Shown: positions 9,386-18,111 of the stretch, one piece after another
Layout: every line of letters begins with the position of its first letter
Numbering within the stretch: position 1 is the stretch's first letter
DNA from: Croceibacterium mercuriale
GTDB lineage: Bacteria > Pseudomonadota > Alphaproteobacteria > Sphingomonadales > Sphingomonadaceae
DNA length: 64,000 bases
Assembly: GCF_000802385.1 (NCBI RefSeq)
Contig: NZ_JTDN01000002.1
Coordinates: forward strand, 248,001-312,000
Direction of reading: 5' to 3'
Notes under the pieces: model-generated
What the model was told of the DNA's origin: nothing
What the model saw: the letters and a program-made list of their open reading frames with translations, nothing else
Database searches by the model: none
Made by a program: the position numbers and the translations under genes

Positions 9386-10291
9386 TCAGCCGAACAGCAA
9401 CAGCGACAGGCGTCGGCGCGTGGCCGATGCCCAGGCATCTTCCAGGCCGACCGCCTCGAAGATCTGCAGCAGCTTGGCCTTGGCCGCGCCACCGTTCCAG
9501 CCGGGTTCGGCGGCGATCATGCGCAGCAGCGTGTCGGCCGCATCGTCGCGCAGGCCCGCGGCAAAGGCGCCCTGCGCCCAGGCAAACTGTGCCTCCATGT
9601 CGGCCGGCCGCTCCGCCGCGGCGGCGCGCAGGGTCCCCAGCTCACCCTGGTCGACGCCGCTACCCGCCAGTTCCAGCGCAGCGGCGGCCTGCGCCACCAG
9701 CGGGTCCTTGCGCACGCTGTCGGGCAACGCGTCCAGCGCGGTGCGCGCCTCCTCCACATGGCCAGACGCGACCAGTGCGCGGATCAGGCCCGACTGCACG
9801 CCGGCATCCTCCGGCGCCATGTCCGCGATCTGCATGAAGATGCCGGCGGCCCGCTCCGCATCGCCTTCGGCCAGCACCTGCTCGCCCATGGCCACCAGCG
9901 GCGCGATGTCGGGCGCCTCTGCCTCGCCATCACCGGCTACCACCGGCAGCTGCGCCAGCAGCGCGTCCAGCGCTGTCCGCAGCTGGCTTTCCGTGCGCGC
10001 CGGCGTCAGGTCCGCCACCGGCTGCCCCTGGAACATGGCATAGACCGTGGGGATGGAGCGCACCTGGAACTGGCTGGCGATGAACTGTTCCTCGTCCACG
10101 TTTAGCTTGGCCAGCACCACGCCCTTGTCCGCATACTCCGCGGCGATCTTCTCCAGCACCGGGGTCAGCGCCTTGCACGGTCCGCACCATTCGGCCCAGA
10201 AATCCAGGATCACCAGCTTGTCGCGACTGGGTTCGACCACGTCCTGCCGGAACCGGTCCACTGCCTTCTGTTCGTCGATGCTGAGGCCCAT
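9386..10291 (-). CDS. cnoX: Thioredoxin-domain co-chaperone CnoX (YbbN)
   Basis: 301 residues from the ATG at 10291; the longer frame runs through the tRNA and is spurious. An N-terminal thioredoxin domain has an intact WCGPC active site (C36, C39), unlike E. coli YbbN, which lacks it. A C-terminal TPR-like helical region follows (about residues 125-301). CnoX proteins hold oxidised substrates and pass them to chaperones; the intact CxxC implies reductase activity as well. Upstream of, and probably co-transcribed with, the Lon-domain gene. Confidence 0.88.
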   Translation of the reverse strand: MGLSIDEQKAVDRFRQDVVEPSRDKLVILDFWAEWCGPCKALTPVLEKIAAEYADKGVVLAKLNVDEEQFIASQFQVRSIPTVYAMFQGQPVADLTPARTESQLRTALDALLAQLPVVAGDGEAEAPDIAPLVAMGEQVLAEGDAERAAGIFMQIADMAPEDAGVQSGLIRALVASGHVEEARTALDALPDSVRKDPLVAQAAAALELAGSGVDQGELGTLRAAAAERPADMEAQFAWAQGAFAAGLRDDAADTLLRMIAAEPGWNGGAAKAKLLQIFEAVGLEDAWASATRRRLSLLLFG

Positions 10292-10489
10292 GCTTGCCAA
10301 GATTGCCGCTCCCTGCCGCTGAAAGATATGCTGCCGACCTATGTGGCCCGTGGCGGCAATTTGCCAAGGGCGAACAGCCTGTCGGCCACGGTTGCGTTTT
10401 TGCGCTTGCAGGGGTGGCGACCCTTTGATAGTGGCGCGCCTCCCCACCGGGCCACGCGGTTTTCGCACGGAACGGTGACGCGCCAGAGA

Positions 10490-10564
10490 GCGGGCGTAGC
10501 TCAGTGGTAGAGCACAACCTTGCCAAGGTTGGGGTCGAGGGTTCGAATCCCTTCGCCCGCTCCA
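10490..10564 (+). tRNA. tRNA-Gly (GCC)
   Basis: A complete cloverleaf: acceptor GCGGGCG pairs with CGCCCGC, the D arm contains AGCTCAGTGGTAGAGC, the anticodon stem CAACC/GGTTG encloses TTGCCAA with anticodon GCC at 10522-10524, and the T arm contains GGTTCGAATCC. Discriminator T at 10561 and an encoded CCA at 10562-10564. A possible promoter (TTGCAG at 10406, GATAGT at 10427) lies upstream but is weak. No integrase gene is next to it. Confidence 0.97.
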
Positions 10565-10623
10565 GCGATCCCCATATCGCCAGCATGTGACGCCGATGTT
10601 GCGGCCCATGCCCCGCCGGATCG

Positions 10624-10650
10624 GCGAACCAGCGCGCCGCGCCGGTTCGC
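10624..10650 (+). other. GC-rich inverted repeat after tRNA-Gly
   Basis: GCGAACC (10624-10630) and GGTTCGC (10644-10650) form a 7-bp stem with a 13-base loop, 60 bases after the tRNA. No T-run follows, so it is at best a weak or Rho-assisted terminator, or a 3' processing structure. It lies in the 164-base space before pmtA, in which I see no gene. Confidence 0.3.
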
Positions 10651-10728
10651 GGAACTGTCACCGTGCTGTCCTGCAAGCGTCATCTGGCCCTGCGATGACA
10701 GGCCGGTCACAACGCGGGAAGCACCGGC

Positions 10729-11388
10729 ATGACCACGCAGATGAGCACGGCGGGCGTCGCCCGCGCCTATGACCGATGGGCCCCGGTCTATGATCTGGTG
10801 TTCGGCCCGGTCTTCCGCACCGGCCGCTCCGCCGCGATCGTCGCCGCCGACCGGGTTGGCGGCCGCATCATCGAGGTGGGCGTGGGCACCGGCATCTCCC
10901 TGCCCCAATATTCGCGCGACCTGCGCATCGTGGCGGTCGACCTGTCCGATGCCATGCTGGACAAGGCCCGCGCCCGGGTGCGGGCCGAGCAGTTGACCCA
11001 TGTGGAGCAGGTCGTCGTCGCCGATGCGGAGGCGCTGCACTTCGCCGATGACAGCTTCGATGCGGTGGTCGCGCAATATGTCATCACCGGTTGTCCGCAC
11101 CCGGAACGCGCGCTGGACGAATTTGCCCGGATCTGCCGGCCGGGGGGCGAGATCATCATCACCACCCGCGTGGGCGCGGGGCACGGCCTGCGCGGCGCGA
11201 TCGAACGCACGCTGATGCCGCTGACCAGCCGCCTGGGCTTCCGCACGGAATTTCCGTGGAGCCGGTACGAGAACTGGGCCGCCACCCGGCCCGACATCCG
11301 CCTGGCCGAGAACCGCCCGCTGCCGCCGCTGGGCCACTTCTCCCTTGTCCGTTACCAGAAGATCAGCCCCGAGGATCACGCCCGATGA
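10729..11388 (+). CDS. pmtA: SAM methyltransferase, PmtA-like (phosphatidylethanolamine N-methyltransferase)
   Basis: 219 residues. Starts ...ARAYDRWAPVYDLVFGPVF, then the SAM motif IIEVGVGTGISLPQY (about residues 46-60) and the acidic VAVDLSDAML; this combination matches the Rhodobacter-type soluble PmtA that methylates phosphatidylethanolamine to phosphatidylcholine on the membrane surface. A UbiE-like methyltransferase is the alternative. Its stop overlaps the next start (ATGA), and the locus contains a phosphatidylserine decarboxylase that makes its substrate, which supports the call. Confidence 0.75.
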   Translation: MTTQMSTAGVARAYDRWAPVYDLVFGPVFRTGRSAAIVAADRVGGRIIEVGVGTGISLPQYSRDLRIVAVDLSDAMLDKARARVRAEQLTHVEQVVVADAEALHFADDSFDAVVAQYVITGCPHPERALDEFARICRPGGEIIITTRVGAGHGLRGAIERTLMPLTSRLGFRTEFPWSRYENWAATRPDIRLAENRPLPPLGHFSLVRYQKISPEDHAR

Positions 11389-11990
11389 CCGGTTTTCGTG
11401 AGCAGCTTGCCGAGCAGCGGTGGGACGACCACCGGTTCTACCACCACAGCCTGGTCAACCAGACCCTGCACTTCGTCAGCGCCTGCACCTTCATGGTGGC
11501 CTATGCGATCCTGTGGGTGGACCCGGCGGTCGCCAGCCTGCTGGCTTGGGGCGTGGCGATGACCAGCCGGCAGGCGGGGCATTTCTTCTTCGAGCCCAAG
11601 GGCTACGACCACGTGAATGCGGCGACGCACGATCACAAGGAAGAGATCAAGATCGGCTACAACCTCCAGCGCAAATGGGTGCTGATGAGCCTGTGGCTGG
11701 CGGTGCCGCTGGTGCTGCTGCTGCAGCCGACCCTGTGGGGCGCGTTGCTGCCGGCGGATGGCGTCGAAGGCTATCTGCGTCATGTCGGGATCGGCTGGCT
11801 GGTGCTGGGCGTGGGCGCGATCGCGTTCCGCAGCGTGCACCTGTTCTTCATTCGCGACGTAGAGACCGGCCTGGTCTGGGCGACCAAGATCGTGACCGAT
11901 CCGTTCAGTGACTTCCGCCTGTACAAGGGGGCGCCCCGCCGATTGTTGAAGGGCGAGCGGATGGACTATCCGGACGGCAGCCCCGCCTGA
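11385..11990 (+). CDS. Membrane protein resembling Mpo1/DUF962 dioxygenases
   Basis: 201 residues, translationally coupled to pmtA by an ATGA overlap. Four hydrophobic segments. Residues 19-30 (YHHSLVNQTLHF) and 62-70 (RQAGHFFFE) resemble the Y..H...N..LH and Q..GH.FFE motifs of the Mpo1/DUF962 family, whose yeast member shortens 2-hydroxy fatty acids by alpha-oxidation; candidate iron ligands are H21, H29 and H66. It is longer than typical DUF962 proteins, so this is a resemblance only. The stop codon abuts that of the convergent aminotransferase. Confidence 0.5.
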   Translation: MTGFREQLAEQRWDDHRFYHHSLVNQTLHFVSACTFMVAYAILWVDPAVASLLAWGVAMTSRQAGHFFFEPKGYDHVNAATHDHKEEIKIGYNLQRKWVLMSLWLAVPLVLLLQPTLWGALLPADGVEGYLRHVGIGWLVLGVGAIAFRSVHLFFIRDVETGLVWATKIVTDPFSDFRLYKGAPRRLLKGERMDYPDGSPA

Positions 11991-13643
11991 TCAGCGCCGC
12001 AGCCGGGTCGCCAGCGCCGCGCCCAGCACGCCGCGGCGCAGGCCCTTGTCGGTCAGGCCGGCGGGCGTGTCCCACCAGCCATCCGCCGCCATCGCACAGG
12101 CGGCGGCGACGAAGCGGCGGGTGATCTCGGCAAACATGGCATCGTCGATGTCCAGGCTGAAGATCAGCCGCCCGGTGCCAACCCAGCTGAGCGCCAGCCC
12201 TTCGGCGCGGAGGTAATATTGCAGCATCCAGTTATAGGCCGCGGGTCGCGTGTACAGCACGGTCCAGATCGTCTGCAGATGGGCGACCTGCACGGGCACG
12301 CCTGCCCTGGTCAGCGCCGCGTTCATCGCCGTGGCCCGCGCATTCCAGCGGGCATCCAGCCCGTGATACAGTTCGCTCACCTCCGGTGTTTCAAGCCGGC
12401 GCAGGAAGGCGTCCATCGCTCCCATGACATAGGGGTGCGCGTTGAAGGTGCCCCGGGCGAAGCAGATGTCCAGCGGGCGATCATCGCGCCAGCGCTTCAT
12501 CAGCGCGGCGCGGCCCGCCAGCACGCCCACCGGCAGCCCGCCGCCCAGCGTCTTGCCATAGGTGACCAGATCCGGGCGCACGCCGAAATACTCGGCCGCG
12601 CCGCCGGGTGCCAGGCGGAAGCCCAGGAACACCTCGTCGAAGATCAGCACGATGCCGTTGCCCCGGCAGACCTCCGCCAGCCGGTGCAGCCAGGCGCGAT
12701 AGGCGGGCAGGTCCGCGCCCGCGCTGCGCCCGGCGCTGTCGACCAGCTGGTTGTCCGACGCCGCCGCCTTGTTGGGATGCAGCGCCTGCAACGGGTTCAC
12801 CAGCACGCAGGCGATGTCGCGCCTGGTGGCGAGGACGTGCAGCGTGCGCTCGGACATGTCGGCCAGGGTCAGCGTGCGGTCGGCCGGCACGGGATTGCCG
12901 ATGCCGGGCTGCACATCGCCCCACCAGCCGTGATAGGCACCGGCGAAGCGCACGATCCGCTGGGCGCCGGTATGATACTGCGCCAGTCGTACGGCCTGCA
13001 TCACCGCTTCGGTACCGGACATGTGGAACGACACCTCGTCCATGCCGGAAAGCGCGCGCAGCCGGCGGACATTGTCGGCCAGCAGCGGGTGGTAGGCGCC
13101 CAGCACCGGGCCCAGCTCGGCCACCGCTGCCGCCCCTTCGGCGATGCACTGCTTGTAGAATTCGTAGCCGAACAGGTTGACGCCATAGCTGCCGGTCAGG
13201 TCGATCAGGCGGTTGCCGTCCAGATCGATCACCTCCGGTCCTTCGCTCCGCTGCAGGAAGGCGCCGGTGCCCAGCTGCTCGCGCACGAGGGCGGCGAAGG
13301 GGAACGGGACGCGGTAGCTGCCGGTGAATTGCAGGTCGGACAGGCCGGGCCGCACCTCGCGCGTCAGTTCCAGCGTGCGGGCGAACCGCTGCCGGTACAA
13401 TGCAGCCAGCCGGTCGAACCCGGCCTGCCGCCGCCGCGCGACATCCTCCGCCGCGCCATCGGCGGCGAAGAAGCGGTCGGCCGGTTGCGCGAAGCCCGGG
13501 ATCTGCCCCGCGACCCGCTTGGCCATGCGGACATGTCCGCCCAGCGAGGGATGCTTGGCGCGCGACAGCGCGAGGCGCCGGCGTCCCTTGTCGAGAGCCA
13601 GCGCGGCGGTGGAGCCCAGCAGGGCGGCAAGGATCGGATGCAT
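11991..13643 (-). CDS. Class III PLP aminotransferase, GSAM-like, with N-terminal extension
   Basis: 550 residues from the ATG at 13643. The C-terminal 430 residues form a class III aminotransferase: SGTEAVMQAVRLA, IFDEVFLGFR, and the PLP lysine in YGKTLGGGLPVG, closest in pattern to glutamate-1-semialdehyde aminomutases. About 110 extra N-terminal residues begin with a hydrophobic stretch and a basic helix, so it could sit on the membrane. The substrate is unknown; position between pmtA and psd hints at lipid head-group or amino-lipid chemistry. Only 32 bases separate its start from psd. A later start (MAKRVAG, near 13526) is possible. Confidence 0.75.
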   Translation of the reverse strand: MHPILAALLGSTAALALDKGRRRLALSRAKHPSLGGHVRMAKRVAGQIPGFAQPADRFFAADGAAEDVARRRQAGFDRLAALYRQRFARTLELTREVRPGLSDLQFTGSYRVPFPFAALVREQLGTGAFLQRSEGPEVIDLDGNRLIDLTGSYGVNLFGYEFYKQCIAEGAAAVAELGPVLGAYHPLLADNVRRLRALSGMDEVSFHMSGTEAVMQAVRLAQYHTGAQRIVRFAGAYHGWWGDVQPGIGNPVPADRTLTLADMSERTLHVLATRRDIACVLVNPLQALHPNKAAASDNQLVDSAGRSAGADLPAYRAWLHRLAEVCRGNGIVLIFDEVFLGFRLAPGGAAEYFGVRPDLVTYGKTLGGGLPVGVLAGRAALMKRWRDDRPLDICFARGTFNAHPYVMGAMDAFLRRLETPEVSELYHGLDARWNARATAMNAALTRAGVPVQVAHLQTIWTVLYTRPAAYNWMLQYYLRAEGLALSWVGTGRLIFSLDIDDAMFAEITRRFVAAACAMAADGWWDTPAGLTDKGLRRGVLGAALATRLRR

Positions 13644-13675
13644 GGCCGCTTTCACCGCATCCGGGTGACACGGCC

Positions 13676-14551
13676 ATGACATTGCGACAGCGCCTGATGG
13701 GCCTGCTGCTGCAGGAAGACCTCAATTTCCTGCTGACCAACCGCCTGCCCCGCCGCTGGGCGACGCAGCTGGTGGGGCGCATTGCCCGCAGCGAGCACCC
13801 GCTGATCGCATGGCCTGCGCTGGCTGCGTGGCGATTCTTCGCGCATGTGGATCTTTCGGATACGCGAACGACCAGCTTCCGCTCGCTGGGCGAAGGTTTC
13901 ACGCGGGCCTTGCAGCTCGGAGCCAGGCCCTTCCCCTCCGATCCGGCGCTGATCGCCAGCCCCTGTGATGCCATCGTCGGCGCGCATGGGCGGGTGGCGG
14001 ATGGCGTCGCGTGGCAGGTGAAGGGTTATCCGTACCGGCTGGACGAGCTGCTGCCCGACCCGGCACTGGCCGAACGGTTCGCCGATGGCTGGTTCGTCAC
14101 CCTGCGGCTGACCGCAGGCATGTATCACCGCTTCCACGCCCCGGCCGACCTGATGGTGGAAGGCGTGACCTATCGCTCGGGCGATTGCTGGAACGTCAAT
14201 CCGATCGCACTGAAGCGGGTGGAGCGATTGTTCTGTCGCAACGAGCGCGCGGTGATCGAGGCGCGGCTGGCGGATGGCACGGCGGTGCTGCTAGTGCCGG
14301 TGGCGGCGATCCTGGTGGCCAGCATCCGGCTGACCTTCCTGGATACGCCGGCCCTGCTGCGCGACGGCGGGGCGGAGCGGCAGGCGCTGGCGGTGCCGGT
14401 GGCTAGGGGCGCGGAGATGGGCTGGTTCGAGCATGGCTCCACCATCCTGATGTTCCTGCCCGGCGATGCCCGGTTCGTGCCGGACTTGGCGGAGGGGCAG
14501 GCGATCCGCGCCGGCACGCCGCTGGCCTGCAGGCCGGCGGCGCCCGGCTGA
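13676..14551 (+). CDS. psd: Phosphatidylserine decarboxylase
   Basis: 291 residues. ASPCDAIVGAHGRV (start of the core), MYHRFHAP with the catalytic histidine, and HGST with predicted self-cleavage between G254 and S255, which would make the pyruvoyl prosthetic group on the small chain. It converts phosphatidylserine to phosphatidylethanolamine at the inner membrane. The usual LGST is HGST here, with the serine kept. Diverges from the aminotransferase with 32 bases between starts, so the two promoters must overlap or lie inside the neighbouring gene. Supplies the substrate for the nearby pmtA. Confidence 0.9.
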   Translation: MTLRQRLMGLLLQEDLNFLLTNRLPRRWATQLVGRIARSEHPLIAWPALAAWRFFAHVDLSDTRTTSFRSLGEGFTRALQLGARPFPSDPALIASPCDAIVGAHGRVADGVAWQVKGYPYRLDELLPDPALAERFADGWFVTLRLTAGMYHRFHAPADLMVEGVTYRSGDCWNVNPIALKRVERLFCRNERAVIEARLADGTAVLLVPVAAILVASIRLTFLDTPALLRDGGAERQALAVPVARGAEMGWFEHGSTILMFLPGDARFVPDLAEGQAIRAGTPLACRPAAPG

Positions 14552-14556
14552 CCGGA

Positions 14557-16041
14557 TCAGCTGCCGGACCGGGCCGTGTGCTGTTCCAGCTCGTCACCCT
14601 TCAGCGTCACGACATGCAGCAGGTTGGTCGCGCCGGCCATGCCGAAGGGCACGCCTGCCAGCACGATCAGCTTGCTGTCCTTGCCGCCCATGCCGTGGCG
14701 CAGCGCCATGCGCTTGCCCTTGGCGATCATCTCCTCGAAACTGCCGATATCCTTGGTTGCCACGGGATGCGCGCCCCACAGCAGCGCCACCCGGCGGGCC
14801 ACCGCCATGGACGGGGTCAGCACCATCACCGGCACGCTCGGCCGTTCGCGCGCGACGCGGCGGGCGGAGACGCCGGTGCTGGTGAACACGGCGATGGCGC
14901 CGATGCTGACCGTGTCGGCAATGGTCATGCATGCGTGGGCCAGCGCATCGGCCGTCGTCGGATCGGGCGGCGTGTCGAGCATCCGCACCCGCTGGCGATA
15001 GCCGTCGTCGCGTTCCACCTGGCGGGCGATGGCATCCATCATCAGCACGGCCTCTTCCGGCCACTGGCCGGCGGCGGTTTCGGCGCTGAGCATCACGCAA
15101 TCGGCGCCATCATAGACGGCATTGGCCACGTCCGACACCTCCGCACGGGTCGGCGCGGGGCTTTCGATCATGCTTTCCAGCATCTGCGTCGCCACGATCA
15201 CCGGCTTGCCCAGCAGGCGGGTGGCGTTGACGATCTTCTTCTGCAGCGGCGGAACCTCTTCGGGGTTCAGCTCCACGCCCAGGTCGCCGCGGGCGACCAT
15301 CACGCCGTCCGACAGCTCGATGATCTCGGCCAGGCGCTTGATCGCCTGCGGCTTCTCGATCTTGGCGCACAGCGCGCCGCGCCCGCCCATCAGCTTGCGC
15401 GCCTCGGCCAGATCCTCCGGCCGCTGCACGAAGGACAGGCCGATCCAGTCGGCATTCTGTTCCATGGCAAAGGCCAGGTCGCGCCGGTCCTTTTCCGTCA
15501 GCGCCGGGATCGGGATCTCCGCATCGGGCACGTTCACGCCCTTGCGGTCGGAAATGACGCCGCCGACCTCGGCCGTGCAGACGATCTGCTGCTCGGTGGC
15601 TTCCACCACCCGCAGGCGGATCTTGCCGTCATTGATCAGCAGCCGCTGCCCCTTGGACATCAGGCCGAACAGTTCGGGATGCGGCAGCTGCACGCGGGTG
15701 GCGTCACCCAAGGTCGGGTCCCGGTCCAGCACGAAGCGGCCGCCATGCGGGATCAGCGCGCGCCCTTCGGCAAAGGCGCCGACGCGCAGCTTGGGTCCCT
15801 GCAGGTCGCACAGGATGGTCAGCGGGCGGTGCAGTTCCTTTTCCAGCGCGCGGATCGCGGCGATGGAGGCGGCGTGGGTTTCGTGGTCGCCGTGGGACAG
15901 GTTCACGCGGAACGCATCGGCGCCCGCGCGCACCAGGCGGCGCAGCATGTCGGGATCGCGGCTGGAGGGCCCGATCGTGGCGAGGATCTTGACCTTGCGA
16001 GCGCGCGGGCCAAGCTTGCTGGGACTGGGGGTCGTCGTCAT
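14557..16041 (-). CDS. pyk: Pyruvate kinase
   Basis: 494 residues, full length. KILATIGPSSRDPDML, RVNLSHGD, MVARGDLGVELNPEEVP, VIVATQMLESMIESPAPTRAEVSDVANAV and CVMLSAETAAGQWPEEAV are the standard type I/II pyruvate kinase motifs. It makes ATP and pyruvate from phosphoenolpyruvate and ADP. Its start lies 11 bases from the start of the divergent DUF1244 gene. Confidence 0.97.
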   Translation of the reverse strand: MTTTPSPSKLGPRARKVKILATIGPSSRDPDMLRRLVRAGADAFRVNLSHGDHETHAASIAAIRALEKELHRPLTILCDLQGPKLRVGAFAEGRALIPHGGRFVLDRDPTLGDATRVQLPHPELFGLMSKGQRLLINDGKIRLRVVEATEQQIVCTAEVGGVISDRKGVNVPDAEIPIPALTEKDRRDLAFAMEQNADWIGLSFVQRPEDLAEARKLMGGRGALCAKIEKPQAIKRLAEIIELSDGVMVARGDLGVELNPEEVPPLQKKIVNATRLLGKPVIVATQMLESMIESPAPTRAEVSDVANAVYDGADCVMLSAETAAGQWPEEAVLMMDAIARQVERDDGYRQRVRMLDTPPDPTTADALAHACMTIADTVSIGAIAVFTSTGVSARRVARERPSVPVMVLTPSMAVARRVALLWGAHPVATKDIGSFEEMIAKGKRMALRHGMGGKDSKLIVLAGVPFGMAGATNLLHVVTLKGDELEQHTARSGS

Positions 16042-16052
16042 GGGCCAAGGCT

Positions 16053-16412
16053 ATGGCAATGAAACACGACAACACAAGGACGAAGCACATCGTGGTTAAT
16101 ACTGAACCGGCCGACGAACTGGACACCCTGCCCGATGCGGTCGCCGCCGCCGCGTTCCGTCGGCTGGTGCGCCACCTGCGCCATCGCACCGATGCGCAGA
16201 ACATCGACCTGATGGGCCTGGCGGGGTTCTGCCGCAACTGCCTGGGCGACTGGATCCGCGATGGCGGCTTTCCGGGTGACAAGGAGGCGGCGCGCACGCT
16301 GATCCACGGCATGCCGTCCGCCGAATGGAAGGCGAACCACACCACACCCGCCACGCCGGAGCAGCTGGCGCGGATGGACGCGAGCGTGGCGCTGAACGCG
16401 GGCGGGCACTGA
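16053..16412 (+). CDS. DUF1244 family protein
   Basis: 119 residues as drawn. AFRRLVRHLRHRTDAQNIDLMGLAGFCRNCLGDW is the DUF1244 core, an alphaproteobacterial helical family of unknown function; the two cysteines in CRNC are conserved. The first 13 residues look unlike the family, and a GTG at 16092, preceded by AAGGACGA, may be the true start. That would also give room for promoters between this gene and the head-to-head pyk. Confidence 0.85.
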   Translation: MAMKHDNTRTKHIVVNTEPADELDTLPDAVAAAAFRRLVRHLRHRTDAQNIDLMGLAGFCRNCLGDWIRDGGFPGDKEAARTLIHGMPSAEWKANHTTPATPEQLARMDASVALNAGGH

Positions 16413-16493
16413 GCGGGCGCTTGCCCCTTCACCGACCGGCACTTGCTGGCTATCAGCCGCGCCTTTCCCACGAATCTGACGGAGCACCCCTTC

Positions 16494-16730
16494 ATGGCCG
16501 AGAACACCGACGACCGCCTGCGCCTGCTGATCGAGCGGGTGGAGCGTCTGGAGGAAGAGAAGAAGGGCATCAGTGACGACATCCGCGACGTCTATGCCGA
16601 GGCGAAGGCCGTGGGTTACGATGCCAAGATCATGCGCCAGATCGTGCGGCTGCGTAAGATGAAGCCCGACGACCGCCGCGAGATGGAAATGGTGCTGGAT
16701 ACCTACAAGACGGCGCTGGGCCTGGGCTGA
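16494..16730 (+). CDS. gapR: GapR/DUF2312 nucleoid-associated protein
   Basis: 78 residues from the ATG at 16494, which has GGAG upstream. ENTDDRLRLLIERVERLEEEKKGISDDIRDVYAEAKA matches the coiled-coil DUF2312 family. In Caulobacter the protein is GapR, which clamps overtwisted AT-rich DNA ahead of replication and transcription and is essential; that protein is about ten residues longer. Also annotated as an endodeoxyribonuclease RusA-operon family in phages, but the chromosomal setting favours GapR. Confidence 0.88.
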   Translation: MAENTDDRLRLLIERVERLEEEKKGISDDIRDVYAEAKAVGYDAKIMRQIVRLRKMKPDDRREMEMVLDTYKTALGLG

Positions 16731-16740
16731 TCGAGGGGTA

Positions 16741-16766
16741 GGAACGCTTGGCGCGCGGCATTGGTT
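16741..16766 (+). promoter_or_regulatory. Candidate EcfG-type general stress promoter
   Basis: GGAAC at 16741-16745, 17 bases, then GGTT at 16763-16766. The EcfG consensus is GGAAC, 16-17 bases, CGTT, so the -35 is perfect and the -10 has one mismatch. It lies 39 bases before the start of an SDR of the type often found in alphaproteobacterial general stress regulons. Inference from a short motif only. Confidence 0.35.
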
Positions 16767-16804
16767 TGAAGGGGGAACGATCCTTCAGCCACGGAGCCGC
16801 CGCC

Positions 16805-17686
16805 ATGAGCACCCCCCAGCCGCCCGTCACCGGGCAAGCCTACATCGCCCCCATCCCGGAAGAGCCGGGACTGCCGGGTAATGAAGGCGAGCTCAGCCCC
16901 AAGCCCGAGTTCATGCCCCGCTATCCCGGTTCAGGCCGGCTGCGGGGCAAGGTGGCGATCGTCACCGGCGGCGATTCGGGTATCGGCCGGGCGGTGGCGA
17001 TCCTGTTCGCGCGCGAAGGCGCCAATGTCGCCATCGCCTATCTCAACGAACATGCCGATGCCCACCACACCGAGGCCCTGTGCAAGGCCGAAGGGGCCGA
17101 GGTCATGCTGTCGGCCGGCGACCTGGGCGACCAGCGCCATGCCAGCGGTTTCGTGCGCGCGGTGATCGACCGCTGGGGCCGGCTGGACGTGCTGGTCAAC
17201 AATGCCGGCGAACAGCACCCGGACCAGGACATCACCGACATCACCCCGGAACAGCTGCAGCGCACGTTCCAGACCAACATCTTCTCCATGTTCTACATGG
17301 TGCAGGCGGCGCGCCCGCATCTGCAGAGCGGCGCGACGATCGTGAACTGCACCAGCGTCACCATGTACCAGGGCAGCGCCGGCCTGCTGGACTATTCCAG
17401 CACCAAGGGGGCGATCACCGCCTTCACCCGGTCCCTGTCCGAGAACCTCGTGGGCGAGGGGATCCGGGTGAACGCGGTGGCGCCCGGGCCGATCTGGACC
17501 CCGCTGAACCCGGCCGGCGGCGCCCCGCCGGAAAAGATCCCCACCTTCGGCCAGAACACGCCGATGGGCCGCGCAGGCCAGCCCAACGAGGTCGCGCCCG
17601 CCTTCCTGTTCCTGGCGTGCGAGGATTCCAGCTACATGTCCGGCCAGGTGCTGCATCCCAATGGCGGGAGCGTGATCAATGGTTAG
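16805..17686 (+). CDS. SDR family oxidoreductase, YghA-like
   Basis: 293 residues from the ATG at 16805 (GGAG eight bases upstream; a TTG at 16748 is a less likely start). Classical short-chain dehydrogenase: Rossmann motif [12 protein letters not shown], catalytic serine in [10 protein letters not shown], and YSSTK. The 45-residue N-terminal extension rich in Pro and Gly is typical of the YghA and general-stress-protein-39 group, probably NADP-dependent aldehyde or ketone reductases. The YbjQ-like gene follows closely. Confidence 0.9.
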   Translation: MSTPQPPVTGQAYIAPIPEEPGLPGNEGELSPKPEFMPRYPGSGRLRGKVAIVTGGDSGIGRAVAILFAREGANVAIAYLNEHADAHHTEALCKAEGAEVMLSAGDLGDQRHASGFVRAVIDRWGRLDVLVNNAGEQHPDQDITDITPEQLQRTFQTNIFSMFYMVQAARPHLQSGATIVNCTSVTMYQGSAGLLDYSSTKGAITAFTRSLSENLVGEGIRVNAVAPGPIWTPLNPAGGAPPEKIPTFGQNTPMGRAGQPNEVAPAFLFLACEDSSYMSGQVLHPNGGSVING

Positions 17687-17747
17687 TCCCTGGTCCACCG
17701 ACGGCAGCCGGGCGGCGCGCGACGACAGGCCGGAAAGCCCGACGGCC

Positions 17748-18065
17748 ATGATCGTCACCACCACGCCCACGGTAGAAGGGCGCCCGGTGCGCGATTACCT
17801 GGGCGTGGTCACCGGAGAGGCGATCATCGGCGCCAACATGTTCCGCGACCTGTTCGCCAGCATCCGCGACATCGTGGGCGGGCGGGCCGGATCCTACGAA
17901 CGGGTGCTGAAGGATGCGCGGCAGCAGGCGATCGCCGAATTGCAGGAGGAGGCCGCCCGGCTGGGTGCCAATGCGGTGGTCGGCGTCGATCTTGACTACG
18001 AGGTGATCGGCGATACCGGGTCCATGCTGATGGTCAGCGCCAGCGGCACGGCGGTCCGGATCTGA
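17748..18065 (+). CDS. YbjQ/UPF0145 family protein
   Basis: 105 residues from the ATG at 17748; a longer frame overlaps the SDR gene and adds non-family sequence. [36 protein letters not shown] and [13 protein letters not shown] are the UPF0145 signatures. E. coli YbjQ is the reference member; these proteins form pentameric rings and are labelled heavy-metal-binding, without firm function. Probably co-transcribed with the SDR. Confidence 0.88.
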   Translation: MIVTTTPTVEGRPVRDYLGVVTGEAIIGANMFRDLFASIRDIVGGRAGSYERVLKDARQQAIAELQEEAARLGANAVVGVDLDYEVIGDTGSMLMVSASGTAVRI

Positions 18066-18111
18066 CCGGATTGCGGCGCTGGCCGACAGCCCCCTGTATC
18101 AAGGACTGACA

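Noticed and set aside
10490-10564. tRNA-Gly as an attachment site for an integrated element
   Set aside because: No integrase and no second copy of the tRNA 3' end found nearby; flanking genes are housekeeping.
14578-16062. 494-residue + strand ORF exactly opposite pyk
   Set aside because: Mirror of the pyruvate kinase codons (Gln/His/Arg-rich); pyk motifs are unambiguous.
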